DNA of 64,000 bases from Legionella_C sp048541585 (GTDB lineage: Bacteria > Pseudomonadota > Gammaproteobacteria > Legionellales > Legionellaceae). Positions within the stretch are counted from its first letter, which is position 1; the number at the start of each line of letters is the position of its first letter. The stretch covers positions 1,922,001-1,986,000 of the forward strand of contig NZ_CP183303.1 in assembly GCF_048541585.1 (NCBI RefSeq), written 5' to 3'. This document shows positions 1-8,700 of this stretch, in pieces. A program made the position numbers and the translations under genes. The notes under the pieces were generated by a model, which was not told where the DNA came from, searched no databases, and saw only the letters and a list, made by a program, of their open reading frames with translations.

Positions 1-236
1 TGCTTGAATCCTTGCAGCAACATGTTTTTGATAAAGTAAAAGAGGACAATAAAGAAAATAAACTTATTGAACAAATCTTTGATCTCTTTGATCAAGATGA
101 TTATACACAAACTATTAGAGAAATACTTGATTTTTCTATTTATCCTCAAGATAAGCCGTCAAAATGGGAGAAAGAATTACGAAACATTGCTTTTGACGAG
201 TACCATACTCAAGATTTAAGCATAAATCAGCTGTAA
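1..236 (+). CDS. C-terminal end of an unidentified protein (partial)
   Basis: The frame is open from the left edge of the window, so this is the 3' end of a gene that starts outside it. About 78 residues are visible. They are charged and acidic, rich in Asp, Glu, Lys and Gln, with no membrane segment or recognised motif. It ends at a TAA just before an AT-rich spacer. Function is not recognised. Helical acidic tails like this are common in the effector-like genes that follow, but that is only context. Confidence 0.5.
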   Translation, partial: LESLQQHVFDKVKEDNKENKLIEQIFDLFDQDDYTQTIREILDFSIYPQDKPSKWEKELRNIAFDEYHTQDLSINQL

Positions 237-370
237 TTTTTTAAAACTTTCTTATTTTTAGGTATTTCTTAACTAACTACATTATTTTCTAGTAATATAT
301 TCCTAAAAGCTCATAACAAAATTTATAGTATACTTCTTTCGAAAGTGCGATTGCCGGCCAAGCTCAAATA

Positions 371-419
371 AAAAAAGCACTTCAAAATGCTCATGTACTT
401 TATGCACATGGTGCTTTTT
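371..419. terminator. Bidirectional rho-independent terminator
   Basis: An A-run followed by GCAC (371-380) pairs with GTGC followed by a T-run (411-419), with a nested CATGT/ACATG stem inside. It sits between two genes whose 3' ends converge, the partial gene on the left and the HAD gene at 502-1221, so it can end transcription from both sides. Confidence 0.7.
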
Positions 420-501
420 CAGCGCCTTTTCATTTGACTGTGTTTCATTACTAATGGTTTAGCAATAAATCTAGTACATATTTGGTATAGGCCATCATTA
501 A

Positions 502-1221
502 TTAATTAGAGCGTCCTAGACCTAAAGGATTTTCTTTACTATGTTCATTAGTCACATCTTCCTTTTGAGATGGATTAAAGAAAGAATCACGGGTAACAAC
601 AGATTTAGTACTATTAAGATAAGATTTAATAGCTTTAAGATAATTTGCCCATGTAAATTGGCCAACAGGCTCTTTATAAGCGAAAATTTCTTGCTCCTCA
701 TACTCTAAATCTTTAGTAGCATTAAGCATATTAGTATAATCTTTCTCATCGTCATCCATTATATAAATTTGTTCTGCTCTCATATCTAATTTATTTAAAT
801 TGTTATAAACTTCATCATATTTCCGACCTGAGTCTTTAATGTTTATTCTGCTAATTTCATCTGCGCTAAAACCTTGATATTTTAATAGTTCCTGAATGTA
901 ATCAGCTCGGTTTCTAGTAATAATATTAACGACAACATCACTTTCTTTAAGTATTTCATGCAAAAAGTTGACGGCCTCAGGGTCCATTAATATATCTTCA
1001 TCATTAGTATTTTTGCTAAAGTCAACTTGTTCTACAGGACCAAATTTTTGCATAAATAATTCTTGCACTTCGGATGTACTTTTTAGTAGTCCTGGAAGGT
1101 GATATTGCTTTGTAGGAGATTTAAGTAAAGATTGATAAAATGGGCTAAAAACAGTTTTAGACCCTTGTCGGCGGGTAATAGTGCCATCAAAATCAGTATA
1201 AACCACTACCTTAGTAGGCAT
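502..1221 (-). CDS. HAD-superfamily phosphatase-like protein, possible effector
   Basis: 239 residues. The HAD signature is complete: DFDGT (Asp10 and Asp12, nucleophile and acid/base), a Thr in IITRN (about 102), Lys134 and an acidic MDDDEKD block (about 155-161). This predicts a Mg-dependent phosphohydrolase, but the substrate cannot be read from the sequence. There is no signal peptide or membrane segment. The last 25 residues are hydrophilic and rich in Glu, Lys, Ser and Asn, as in Dot/Icm translocation signals (inference). A GAGAG ribosome site precedes the ATG. It is divergent from the protease-like gene at 1413 and shares a 191-bp AT-rich spacer with it. Confidence 0.75.
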   Translation of the reverse strand: MPTKVVVYTDFDGTITRRQGSKTVFSPFYQSLLKSPTKQYHLPGLLKSTSEVQELFMQKFGPVEQVDFSKNTNDEDILMDPEAVNFLHEILKESDVVVNIITRNRADYIQELLKYQGFSADEISRINIKDSGRKYDEVYNNLNKLDMRAEQIYIMDDDEKDYTNMLNATKDLEYEEQEIFAYKEPVGQFTWANYLKAIKSYLNSTKSVVTRDSFFNPSQKEDVTNEHSKENPLGLGRSN

Positions 1222-1412
1222 AATTTTCTCTCATTATTATCGTGTATCTTAAAATTATAACTGAGTATTATTAAAAAAATATTAAGTGATTTTAATAAAA
1301 TAAATCCAATAACTTGTTCTAAAATTATGCAATTTTTTTTTAATTATTTTAGTAATTTTTTGAATTAAAATTGGTATCATTATTGCACCAATCACGCGTG
1401 CACTAGTTTTTC

Positions 1413-2492
1413 ATGACTGATATAAATTCACCACTGAATGAAGCCATCGCTAAAAACGCTTGTAACTATGCTCGAACATATATCATTAAAGGTAATACCC
1501 ATCTCATTAACAATACCTATGATGCTTTACGAAGAAACCATATAGGGAAAGGCATAGGGGCAATTAGAGCCTTATTCAATGAAAATTCCAAATACTCGAT
1601 TGAAGTAAATTATGTAATCGCTAAATTTTATAATGTGATTAAGGTATGCAAAAAATTTTCACTTGGTAATTGTACCGAATTATCATTTATGGCGCTTGAT
1701 TATGTTATTAAGTATACACCAGCCCATATAAGTGCTGAGATCTTTAAATTAGAGGGTGGCGATCATGCCTTTCTTGTTATCGGCAGACAAGAAGGCAGTG
1801 CTCCAAACCTACCCCAAACCTGGGGAGAGCAAGCATATATTTGCGATCCTTTGTTAAATCAAGTCTACCCTGCATCGCAATACTTAACAAAACTGAAAGG
1901 CTTTTTTTCTTTAATAGAAATAGGAAAAAATCCGGTTACTTTTAGAAATTTCCTTGAAGATTTTGATCCACATACTCATACCCTAGTACCTTATAAATAT
2001 TTCAATGCGCATTACATTAGAACTGCACAGTCAAATGAGCATGTTCAAAAGATAACCAATTTTTTTAAAACTAAAGCTCAATTAATGCTTAAAGCTATTA
2101 GCACCTTGCAAAGAGAGCTTACACAGTTGGCTGACGAATTAAAAAAATATAATGAATGCGGCGCAAAAAGAAGAGTTATCCTTAATTTAATAGTTAATAT
2201 TCAAACTGCTAAAAAAGAAATAAAAGACCTTTTTAAAGTAAGCGAGTATGAAAGCGATTACTTAACGTTTCGTACTAAATTAGAAAGTAATTTAAAAAAT
2301 GGACTGCGATTATACGCTAAATCTCTGCAAGTGAGTGAAAAAAACAAAAAAACTCTTTGTGAAGATTTAAAGCTAAATTCTATTAGAAAGAAAATATTAT
2401 ATTTTTTTAAACCTCCACCGAATACCACTGTTAGTTTAAATAAAGCTTTAATAGAAAATAAAAATAGAATAGATGAAATATTTAAACCTTAA
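1413..2492 (+). CDS. Putative Cys-His-Asp (papain/transglutaminase-like) effector protein
   Basis: 359 residues with no close family recognised. Residues 80-150 carry the ordered signature of a papain- or transglutaminase-like fold: GNC (Cys87) at the head of a helix, GGDHAFLVIGR (His118) starting a strand, and ICDP (Asp145) about 27 residues later. After residue 200 the protein is helical and Lys/Glu rich, with coiled-coil character around 215-270. There is no signal peptide. Such N-terminal cysteine-hydrolase modules with helical tails are typical of injected effectors. The activity (protease, deamidase or acyltransferase) is an inference. No clear Shine-Dalgarno sequence precedes the ATG. 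Confidence 0.6.
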   Translation: MTDINSPLNEAIAKNACNYARTYIIKGNTHLINNTYDALRRNHIGKGIGAIRALFNENSKYSIEVNYVIAKFYNVIKVCKKFSLGNCTELSFMALDYVIKYTPAHISAEIFKLEGGDHAFLVIGRQEGSAPNLPQTWGEQAYICDPLLNQVYPASQYLTKLKGFFSLIEIGKNPVTFRNFLEDFDPHTHTLVPYKYFNAHYIRTAQSNEHVQKITNFFKTKAQLMLKAISTLQRELTQLADELKKYNECGAKRRVILNLIVNIQTAKKEIKDLFKVSEYESDYLTFRTKLESNLKNGLRLYAKSLQVSEKNKKTLCEDLKLNSIRKKILYFFKPPPNTTVSLNKALIENKNRIDEIFKP

Positions 2493-2636
2493 TCAATAAA
2501 ATAATTTTTAGTAGCTACCGTAAAATATTATCAAAAATCACGCAACTATTTAGGAGTTACTCTGGAGCCTGTATTACATATACATACGGATAATGTTTGC
2601 AAATTTATGGAAGTTGCTTGCTTCTTTCCGTAACAA

Positions 2637-2750
2637 ATGGCAGCTAATCAAGGCGTATTAATTAAAACTCTTTTAAAATTCCTACGTATGATTTGTGAAT
2701 TACCTCACATACAATACATGAATATTAATCCACTTAATGAATTAGTATAA
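2637..2750 (+). pseudogene. Possible remnant of an ATP-grasp acyl-CoA synthetase/acetyltransferase C-terminus
   Basis: The gap 2493-2838 has no intact gene. Frame 2637-2750 encodes 37 residues that include LLKFLRMICELPHIQYMN followed by INPL, resembling the ATP-grasp end of ADP-forming acyl-CoA synthetases (pattern: leucine-rich helix, then P.I.ELDINPL). A stop codon lies directly upstream in frame, so at most a decayed fragment remains. The similarity is from memory and short, so this could be chance. Confidence 0.3.
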
Positions 2751-2799
2751 ATCGACTCTTCAAATGACTTTTTTCAAAACGTTTGCATTTTTAATATAA

Positions 2800-2833
2800 A
2801 TTATATATCATGTATCGATATATGATATATAAT
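2800..2833. promoter_or_regulatory. Palindromic operator of the higBA operon
   Basis: A perfect 12-bp inverted repeat (2800-2811 against 2822-2833, each arm holding ATATATCAT or its complement) with a 10-bp centre ends 5 bp before the toxin start codon. HigA-type antitoxins bind such palindromes through their HTH domain to repress their own operon. Position and symmetry support that role here. The palindrome would also cover the likely promoter or ribosome site. Confidence 0.7.
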
Positions 2834-2838
2834 AAATT

Positions 2839-3129
2839 ATGATAATCAATTTTCAGGATAAATTAACAGAAGATGTTTTTAATGGTGTAAGCAGCCGCTT
2901 CTCTCGTAAGTTGTCGCTTGAGCTGCATAAAAAAGCGCAGCGCAAGCTGGATATGATTCATGCTGCTACCATTATTGACACGTTAAAAGTTCCACCAAGT
3001 AATAAGTTAGCTAAGTTAACAGGAAATTTATCTGAATATTGGCGAATAAAGATTGATAAACAATGGGCTGTTATTTTCCGCTGGGAGAATGGCAATGCTT
3101 ATGATGTATGTATTACTGATTATCATTAG
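2839..3129 (+). CDS. higB: HigB-family toxin (RelE superfamily mRNA interferase)
   Basis: 96 residues, the normal size for HigB. It matches the family in order: an N-terminal strand, a helical hairpin with AQRKLDMIHAA, the segment LKVPPSNKLAKLTGN, and the terminal strands YWRIKIDKQWAVIFRW and DVCITDYH. Known members cut mRNA on the ribosome and are neutralised by the HigA protein encoded next. Toxin-first gene order is characteristic of higBA. It ends 16 bp before the antitoxin start. Confidence 0.9.
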   Translation: MIINFQDKLTEDVFNGVSSRFSRKLSLELHKKAQRKLDMIHAATIIDTLKVPPSNKLAKLTGNLSEYWRIKIDKQWAVIFRWENGNAYDVCITDYH

Positions 3130-3145
3130 ATTAGAGGAGAAAACC

Positions 3146-3457
3146 ATGTTACCGACGCATAGACCACCTACTCTACCAGGTGAAATTCTTTTAGAAGAAT
3201 TTCTTATTCCAATGAATATAACTCAAAAGGCGTTTGCTGCTCATTTAGGATGGACTTATGCTAAGCTCAATGAAATTATCCATGGTAAGCGAGGGATTAC
3301 ACCAGAAACTGCTCTGGATTTGGCTGATGCTCTAAGTATAGAGCCTGAGTTTTGGCTTAATTTACAGCGAGACTGGGCTCTATGGCACGCTAAGCGAAAA
3401 CATAAGTCAATTGTTACGATTAATACTAAAGCTACACTGCAAGAATTAAGAGCATAA
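3146..3457 (+). CDS. higA: HigA-family antitoxin (XRE helix-turn-helix)
   Basis: 103 residues starting at the ATG at 3146, preceded by AGAGGAGA at a good distance. A longer frame upstream overlaps higB and has no ribosome site. It carries the HigA/VapI signature: HPGE-like LPGEILLEEFLIPMN, the HTH TQKAFAAHLGWTYAKLNEII, HGKRGITPETALDLADAL and EPEFWLNLQ. It binds HigB and represses the operon through the palindrome upstream. An insertion sequence remnant begins within a few bases of its stop codon, so the original downstream context is lost. Confidence 0.92.
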   Translation: MLPTHRPPTLPGEILLEEFLIPMNITQKAFAAHLGWTYAKLNEIIHGKRGITPETALDLADALSIEPEFWLNLQRDWALWHAKRKHKSIVTINTKATLQELRA

Positions 3458-3461
3458 TTAA

Positions 3462-3704
3462 TGTATCCCGGGATAAGCCCATTACTTTACATGCTTTAGA
3501 TACATTTCCTAATTCTTTAGTCAAATCAAGCAGCCCAACTTTATGTTTTATGATTTTAACGTTACTATTTATCATGAGAGATTTCCTTTTGTTTTGATTT
3601 AAAGTTCGCACTTCTATCAAAACTGGAAATTCTCTCTTTTTCAAGTCAGGTGTCAGATTACATCGGAACTAATACATATTATGTATTAGTTCTGTAATGT
3701 CACG
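3462..3704 (-). mobile_element. IS481-type insertion sequence remnant with terminal repeat
   Basis: On the minus strand an ATG at 3575 (GGAAAT upstream) opens a transposase N-terminus containing KIIKHKVGLLDL, TKELGNVSKACKVMG and LSRDT, the HTH of IS481-family transposases. Homology stops dead at about 3462, next to the higA stop, so only about 38 codons survive. Upstream of it lies the IS end, TGTCAGATTA (3651-3660) then GGAACTAATACAT. This runs directly into an inverted copy of the same end (3680-3704), giving a 13-bp perfect palindrome at 3666-3692. The most likely reading is two IS ends fused by deletion. Confidence 0.7.
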
Positions 3705-3782
3705 CGCAATTTTAGAGATGCTAATGATAATCCCCTATAAGCTCCTCGCTATATAGATTGTAGATATAAATAAAATTAAGAC

Positions 3783-5308
3783 CTAATTAAATTTCCTTTT
3801 TCCAATATAGTATTCTATATCTTTGTAGCTTTTCTCCATAGGCGGTTTATTTTTTACAGGCTGCTTGATAATAGGATAAACAGAAGTTAGTATGCTTTCA
3901 TATAAGGCAACTGTTGTAGCAGTTCGCTTACCCCAACCAAAAAGTGTAACTCCTTTGGTTTCTTTTAATTTTCCACTTAATTCCATTTCTATATCAAATA
4001 CTATTCGAGAATATTGATTATGTGAAATTTGCTTTCCTTTACTCACGTCATCTAGAGCTTTATCAATAATATTCTTTATTTTAAAAGCACTATGCGAATA
4101 ACCTTCTTTACCACTAATGCCTCTACCTAAATCATAATTATGACTTTCAATCATATTTAAAATCATATTCAAATTAGCCGCATATATGTTGGTAATTTGC
4201 TGTTCATTAGTAGCAGTATTTTGTAGGACCGCATAATCTTTTTTGCGGTCTACTACCCAGTTATCACGATTATAACTAGCGCGATTATTATATACACTAA
4301 GTGGCTGCTTATCGTACTCTTCCTGCTTAAGGGTGCATTGTTTTTTGAATTCAGTGCCTATATTATTTGCAACATAAATCGCTGCGCTAGAGCCACCATG
4401 ACCATCATACACACCAATTTTAAAAGGCGGAGTTTTATCCTTTGTATTAGCTTCACAGTTGATAGTTTGTATAGCGACAGTGATATTATCAGAAGAGTTT
4501 GATTTTGCTTTTTTAACTAAAGCTTCAGCTATTTCTTTTTCAGTTGGTTTATTATTTGTTACAAAAATTTCTGTTAAAGAATCATGAAGAAATTTTTCAT
4601 GTTCTACCTTCGTTTGATTAGCTGCAGCATCGGTAAAACCATCGCAAGTAGTAATAATTTGTACTTTTGCTATGTCCTCACGTTTTACTTTGTTTGAGCA
4701 AGTCCATTAATATCTGTAATATCAATCGTTGACTCAGAGCAAACACCAACATTTTTTAGATTGTTATCACCAATGGCCCTTGAAACAGCAAGTTGTTTAC
4801 ATACTCTACCCACTCCATTAACGAAGGAAACATAGCCTCCTGCCCTATTAATGCGTAATTCCTCAGTCTTATCTGTTGGCTTATGAGTTACTGAATTTAA
4901 TCTAACTACACCTAAAAGTTGATTATCACTACTATAGACTGCTGCAAAAGAGGCTGCATCTGCTAAAGTTGCTGTAATCAAATTACCTTTTCCATCGTAA
5001 ATAGTTGTTGATGCTGTAGTACCCGCATTACAAATAGTGCCTTTACGATTGTGTTCGTCCTGCCATTGTTTATCTAATTCACGATAAGTTGTCCATAGAC
5101 GTCGACCAATCTCTTCTGGACTTAATGAATCTAAACTATTTTCTTCTAAGGTTTCCCAAGCCAGGGAGTCTTCTTGTGCATCACGGTGCCATTGATTTAG
5201 AGTTTCAAAATAACCGAATGCTTGATTTTCATGCTGGTAGCTAGCATTTTCATAATCAAAATCTGGTGGATGATTTTTTACATGCAAAATAACTTTTGGC
5301 ATAAGCAT
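3783..5308 (-). pseudogene. PP2C-family Ser/Thr phosphatase, frameshifted, with rearranged motif order
   Basis: Two frames, 5308-4685 and 4684-3783, join into one protein of about 508 residues if a single missing base near 4685-4690 is restored; the reading then runs TK-V-KREDIAKVQIITTCDGF. Part one has HRDAQEDS (41-48), AGTTAS (95-100), THKP, AGGYV and LAVSRAIGD (173-181). After the shift come TTCDGFTDAA and SSDNITVA. All are PP2C motifs in the usual order, except that the metal-binding IGVYDGHGGSSAA segment, normally near the N-terminus, comes last. Start is either 5308 or the ATG at 5302, which has better GAG spacing. IS remnants flank the gene. Likely an effector phosphatase, now broken unless the shift is a sequencing error or programmed. 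Confidence 0.75.
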
Positions 5309-5437
5309 CTCATATTAAAAATGACACCCTATAAGTACATATTATACGCTTAATAATTTTTAAGTAAACATATTGATTTTTATTTAATCAATGTGAGTGT
5401 ATGTTTTTATAATGCAAGGTTTTCATTTGACTTATGA

Positions 5438-5473
5438 TTTGTAATGATTGTATGCATCAGCAATCATTACAAA
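5438..5473. repeat. Perfect 13-bp inverted repeat
   Basis: TTTGTAATGATTG (5438-5450) pairs with its complement at 5461-5473 around a 10-nt loop. It lies between the PP2C gene and an IS end remnant. No T-run follows on either strand, so it is a weak terminator candidate. It may be part of the decayed insertion sequence or a regulatory stem for the PP2C gene. Confidence 0.5.
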
Positions 5474-5487
5474 GTTTTCCATTTATT

Positions 5488-5570
5488 TCGATTTAAGGTC
5501 ACACTTCTATAAAACTTGAAACTCTCTCTTTTAAATCATCTGTCAGATTAAAGTGGAACTAATATATCTA
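5488..5570 (-). mobile_element. Solo end of the same IS481-type element
   Basis: This 80-bp stretch matches 3593-3677 at most positions by eye: a TTTAA block, CACTTCTAT, CTCTCTCTTTT, then TGTCAGATTA (5541-5550) and GGAACTAATA. It is in the same orientation as the first copy, with no transposase frame left. The two copies bracket the PP2C gene, as would happen if the gene came in with, or was later trimmed by, the insertion sequence. The rest of the gap 5309-5746 shows only an inverted repeat (5438-5473) and AT-rich DNA. Confidence 0.65.
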
Positions 5571-5746
5571 AAATAATGAGTAGTAATATTTTAGCTAATA
5601 ATCACAATATATTTCTATTAGCTAATCACTTAGGATTTATCAAGACAATAAAGATAGCCCCTTATCAAAACTTGCTACTAAATTGTTTAATAATTAAGCT
5701 ATGAAAAAGGGGCATTTCAAATAAAGAGTATATATAGGCGAGCTCA

Positions 5747-8700
5747 CTAAGCCTTATTCGGCGGTGAAAAATGTGCTTGTAAATTTTCTATCACTTCTGC
5801 TTGATTATTTGTGTTCTTTGAAAAGATACTGGAATACTTAAGAGAAGAATTTGATGATAAGAAAGAGAAACAGGATTTTGCTTGCTTTTGCCCTATTTCT
5901 ACAAATTTTTGCATGTGTTTTACATAATCACCATCTAATTTAGCCGCCTCTATTTCAGCAAGTTGCATTGCAACATGCTTAGGAATCGCTATATCAGTAT
6001 CTTTTAGTGTATATTTTGTCCATTGACGACCAACTTTCCAATTTCTATCTGATGAATAAATATATTTTTCTGCATTCTCAAGAAAAATCATAGCCTTATA
6101 TTGTTTATTTTCTTTTAATTCTGCTTGATGCTGATCAACCTTTTCTATTAACAAATTTAATATCTCGTCGTACGACTGTTCTTCTACCTTATTTTCTCTA
6201 TCTAATAACTTGGCTGTTTGGGATAGCGATTTTAAATCAACCAATATTTGCTTAAGCCGTACTAGATCATTGACTCGATCTCGAATATTTAAAACTTTAG
6301 TTTGCCATTGCCATGGATCTATATTATCAATATCAGCTTTAATTTCATTCAATAATTTAGAATAGTCATTATACTGAATATACGTTTTATTATTAATTTC
6401 TGACCAATCTGAAACAAGTCCAATGGTAGAATATTCTTTTGCTATTTGAACCATCCTATTTCCAAGTAACTCATTTAACTGACCTAAATATTTCGTATAT
6501 TGATTAAGGTAATTTTCATCGTCTGTTAGTAGAGCATGCGTAATTTTATTTTCAACTCGATTTAAGACTAAGGATTGTAAAAGCTGCTCATTAGTTTTGG
6601 AATCTTTTAAAGTTACGGTGTTGACTCCGTCTTTATCAATTACGACAAGCGATTGGATATCAGTACGTATTAGAGCTTGCAAATAATATAAATCGATATC
6701 TAAACAGCTAGACCCAATCTTTTTAGCATACTGTTGTTCCAGTGTAATTAATCCATTTACTTGTTTAGTTAATTTTTCCCATTGTTGTTTATCTGTTACA
6801 TTTTCTTTAACCATTTGACTGAGGGTAGTTTGAATTTTTTCTGTTTCATTGAAAATATAGTGCCATGCATCTTTAACTACTTTATCTTGCAATTCCTTTC
6901 CTAAAATTTCAAAGTGTTCAAAAGCGGCCATAGTATAATCATATTTATATTCCTCTAGTCTTTCTCGTTTCTCTTTAAGAGTTTCATCCTTATTGCCTGG
7001 TAACTTCTCAACAGCTTTATAAAAATCCTTAAGGGTAATATGTTTTACAATAAAGCTATGTTTAAATCCTAACTCTTCAAAGTTGGGAATAGCATCTATC
7101 CTTAAAAAATTTGTTTTATCTTGTAAAAAGTGAATTAAAGGAGAGTAAACACCCATTCTATAACCTAATTCAACTAAATATTTAACACTTTTATCTTTAT
7201 TATCGGTAGCTTTTACGGCTAAATAGTTCGTTGATTTTATTGTATTTTTATGGATATCTTCACTATCGTCTACAAAAACACATTCAGATTCTAAAGGTAG
7301 CTTTTTAGTAGGAGATCTTTCAGCATAACGTGCTCGAAGTTCATCAAGCTGAAAATTCTTACCTTGAATTAATCGATAAATTGGCTCTTTCTTACTCTCA
7401 TCAGTCACTTGAATTTCCTGATAGATATCTTGTATTGATGTTTGTAAATCTGTTGTATAAAGGTGCTGAAATTCTGGCTCTATAACAACCCCCGTCTCAG
7501 TTTGAATTTCGGCAACTAGTCGGTTAAGTGGGTAACCGCCGTTTGAGAGTGGGTCCCCATCTATAGTTAGAGTTCTATTAGTACATAGTGCAACTATTGT
7601 GTTAGGCATTGATTGTTTTATTTTACGTAATAAGTTAAATAATAATTCTTTATTTTTGATACTCCCTTTATCTAGGTCAACTAAAGTATCATCAACATCA
7701 AAAATTACCATTTTAGGTATAGTTGGTGTTTTATTTAGATTAGCTTTGGCATCTTTTTTATCTACTAATGATAACCTGTTATTAATAAGATCGATTCGGC
7801 TATGCTTAGCTGAGGCTACTTTGGCTTTTACATATTTCATTTCTGTGGAAATATCTTCTAAGTTCTCTTGCTCTTTAGCTGTTTTCTCAGCAAGCTCGTC
7901 TTTTTTTAATGCTGACTTATTAGCAACTTCTAAAGCTTCTTTTGCAAAAACCTCTTGCTGGTCTTGCATCTGGATATAGCTAGTTATATTTGTTATAAAT
8001 GGATTAAAAGTACTTGAAATCAAAGTTAATATTTGGTAGCGGGCTGTTTGTTTATCATCATCTTCATTAAAGCTCTTTAATGTTTCTGATAATGCCTCTA
8101 AATTATCAACATTAGCTAGAATAAGTGGATTATTGTTATATACTTCGTTAATTTCTCTTAGTAAAGTATTTCTTGCAATTTGAGCTAAAGTGGCTGAATC
8201 TTTCTTATTAGAAATAGCTTTATCTATTTCTGTGATAATTTCCCTTAATAGCTCATTTAATTCAATTTTTTGCTCCTCAATTAAATTTAATTCATTTTGA
8301 GTTTGAATATTCCAAAATGGCTTTGAAACTAAAGTCACTACACGAGAGAGCGCAATTTTTACATTATCAGCCTCAACGTTATCTAATTCCTTTGCTACTT
8401 CTCTTAATTTCTTGATATAAGGTTGGATAGCAGGATGCGGATCTTTAATCAATTCTAATGAATTTAAAAGGGCCTCCTGAGCCACCTTAATTAATTCAGC
8501 TGGATTTGAAATTTCAGAGCTAGCTCTTTTTATATCTTCTATAATCTTTTTTCGAAATTCACTTACAATCAGATTGGTACTGTTACTTTTAACCGCTTGC
8601 CTCCATTTCTGTACCTGGCTTCTGTATTGAAAAAATTGTTTATGATTAAATTTAGAAGACACTTGTTCGTTAGCCCAAGCCCAACTGTCCTCAAGTGCTA

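Noticed and set aside
3432..3644. 70-residue minus-strand protein as an intact small gene
   Set aside because: Only its middle (start at 3575, end at about 3462) is transposase-like; the rest reads through an IS end and the antisense of higA.
5656..5714. GCCCCTT/AAGGGGC stem as terminator of the giant gene
   Set aside because: Only 7 bp with a 45-nt loop; too weak to list as a terminator.
7599..7979. 126-codon plus-strand frame inside the giant phosphatase gene
   Set aside because: Antisense to the HAD domain, no ribosome site, product is a low-complexity Ser/Leu mix.
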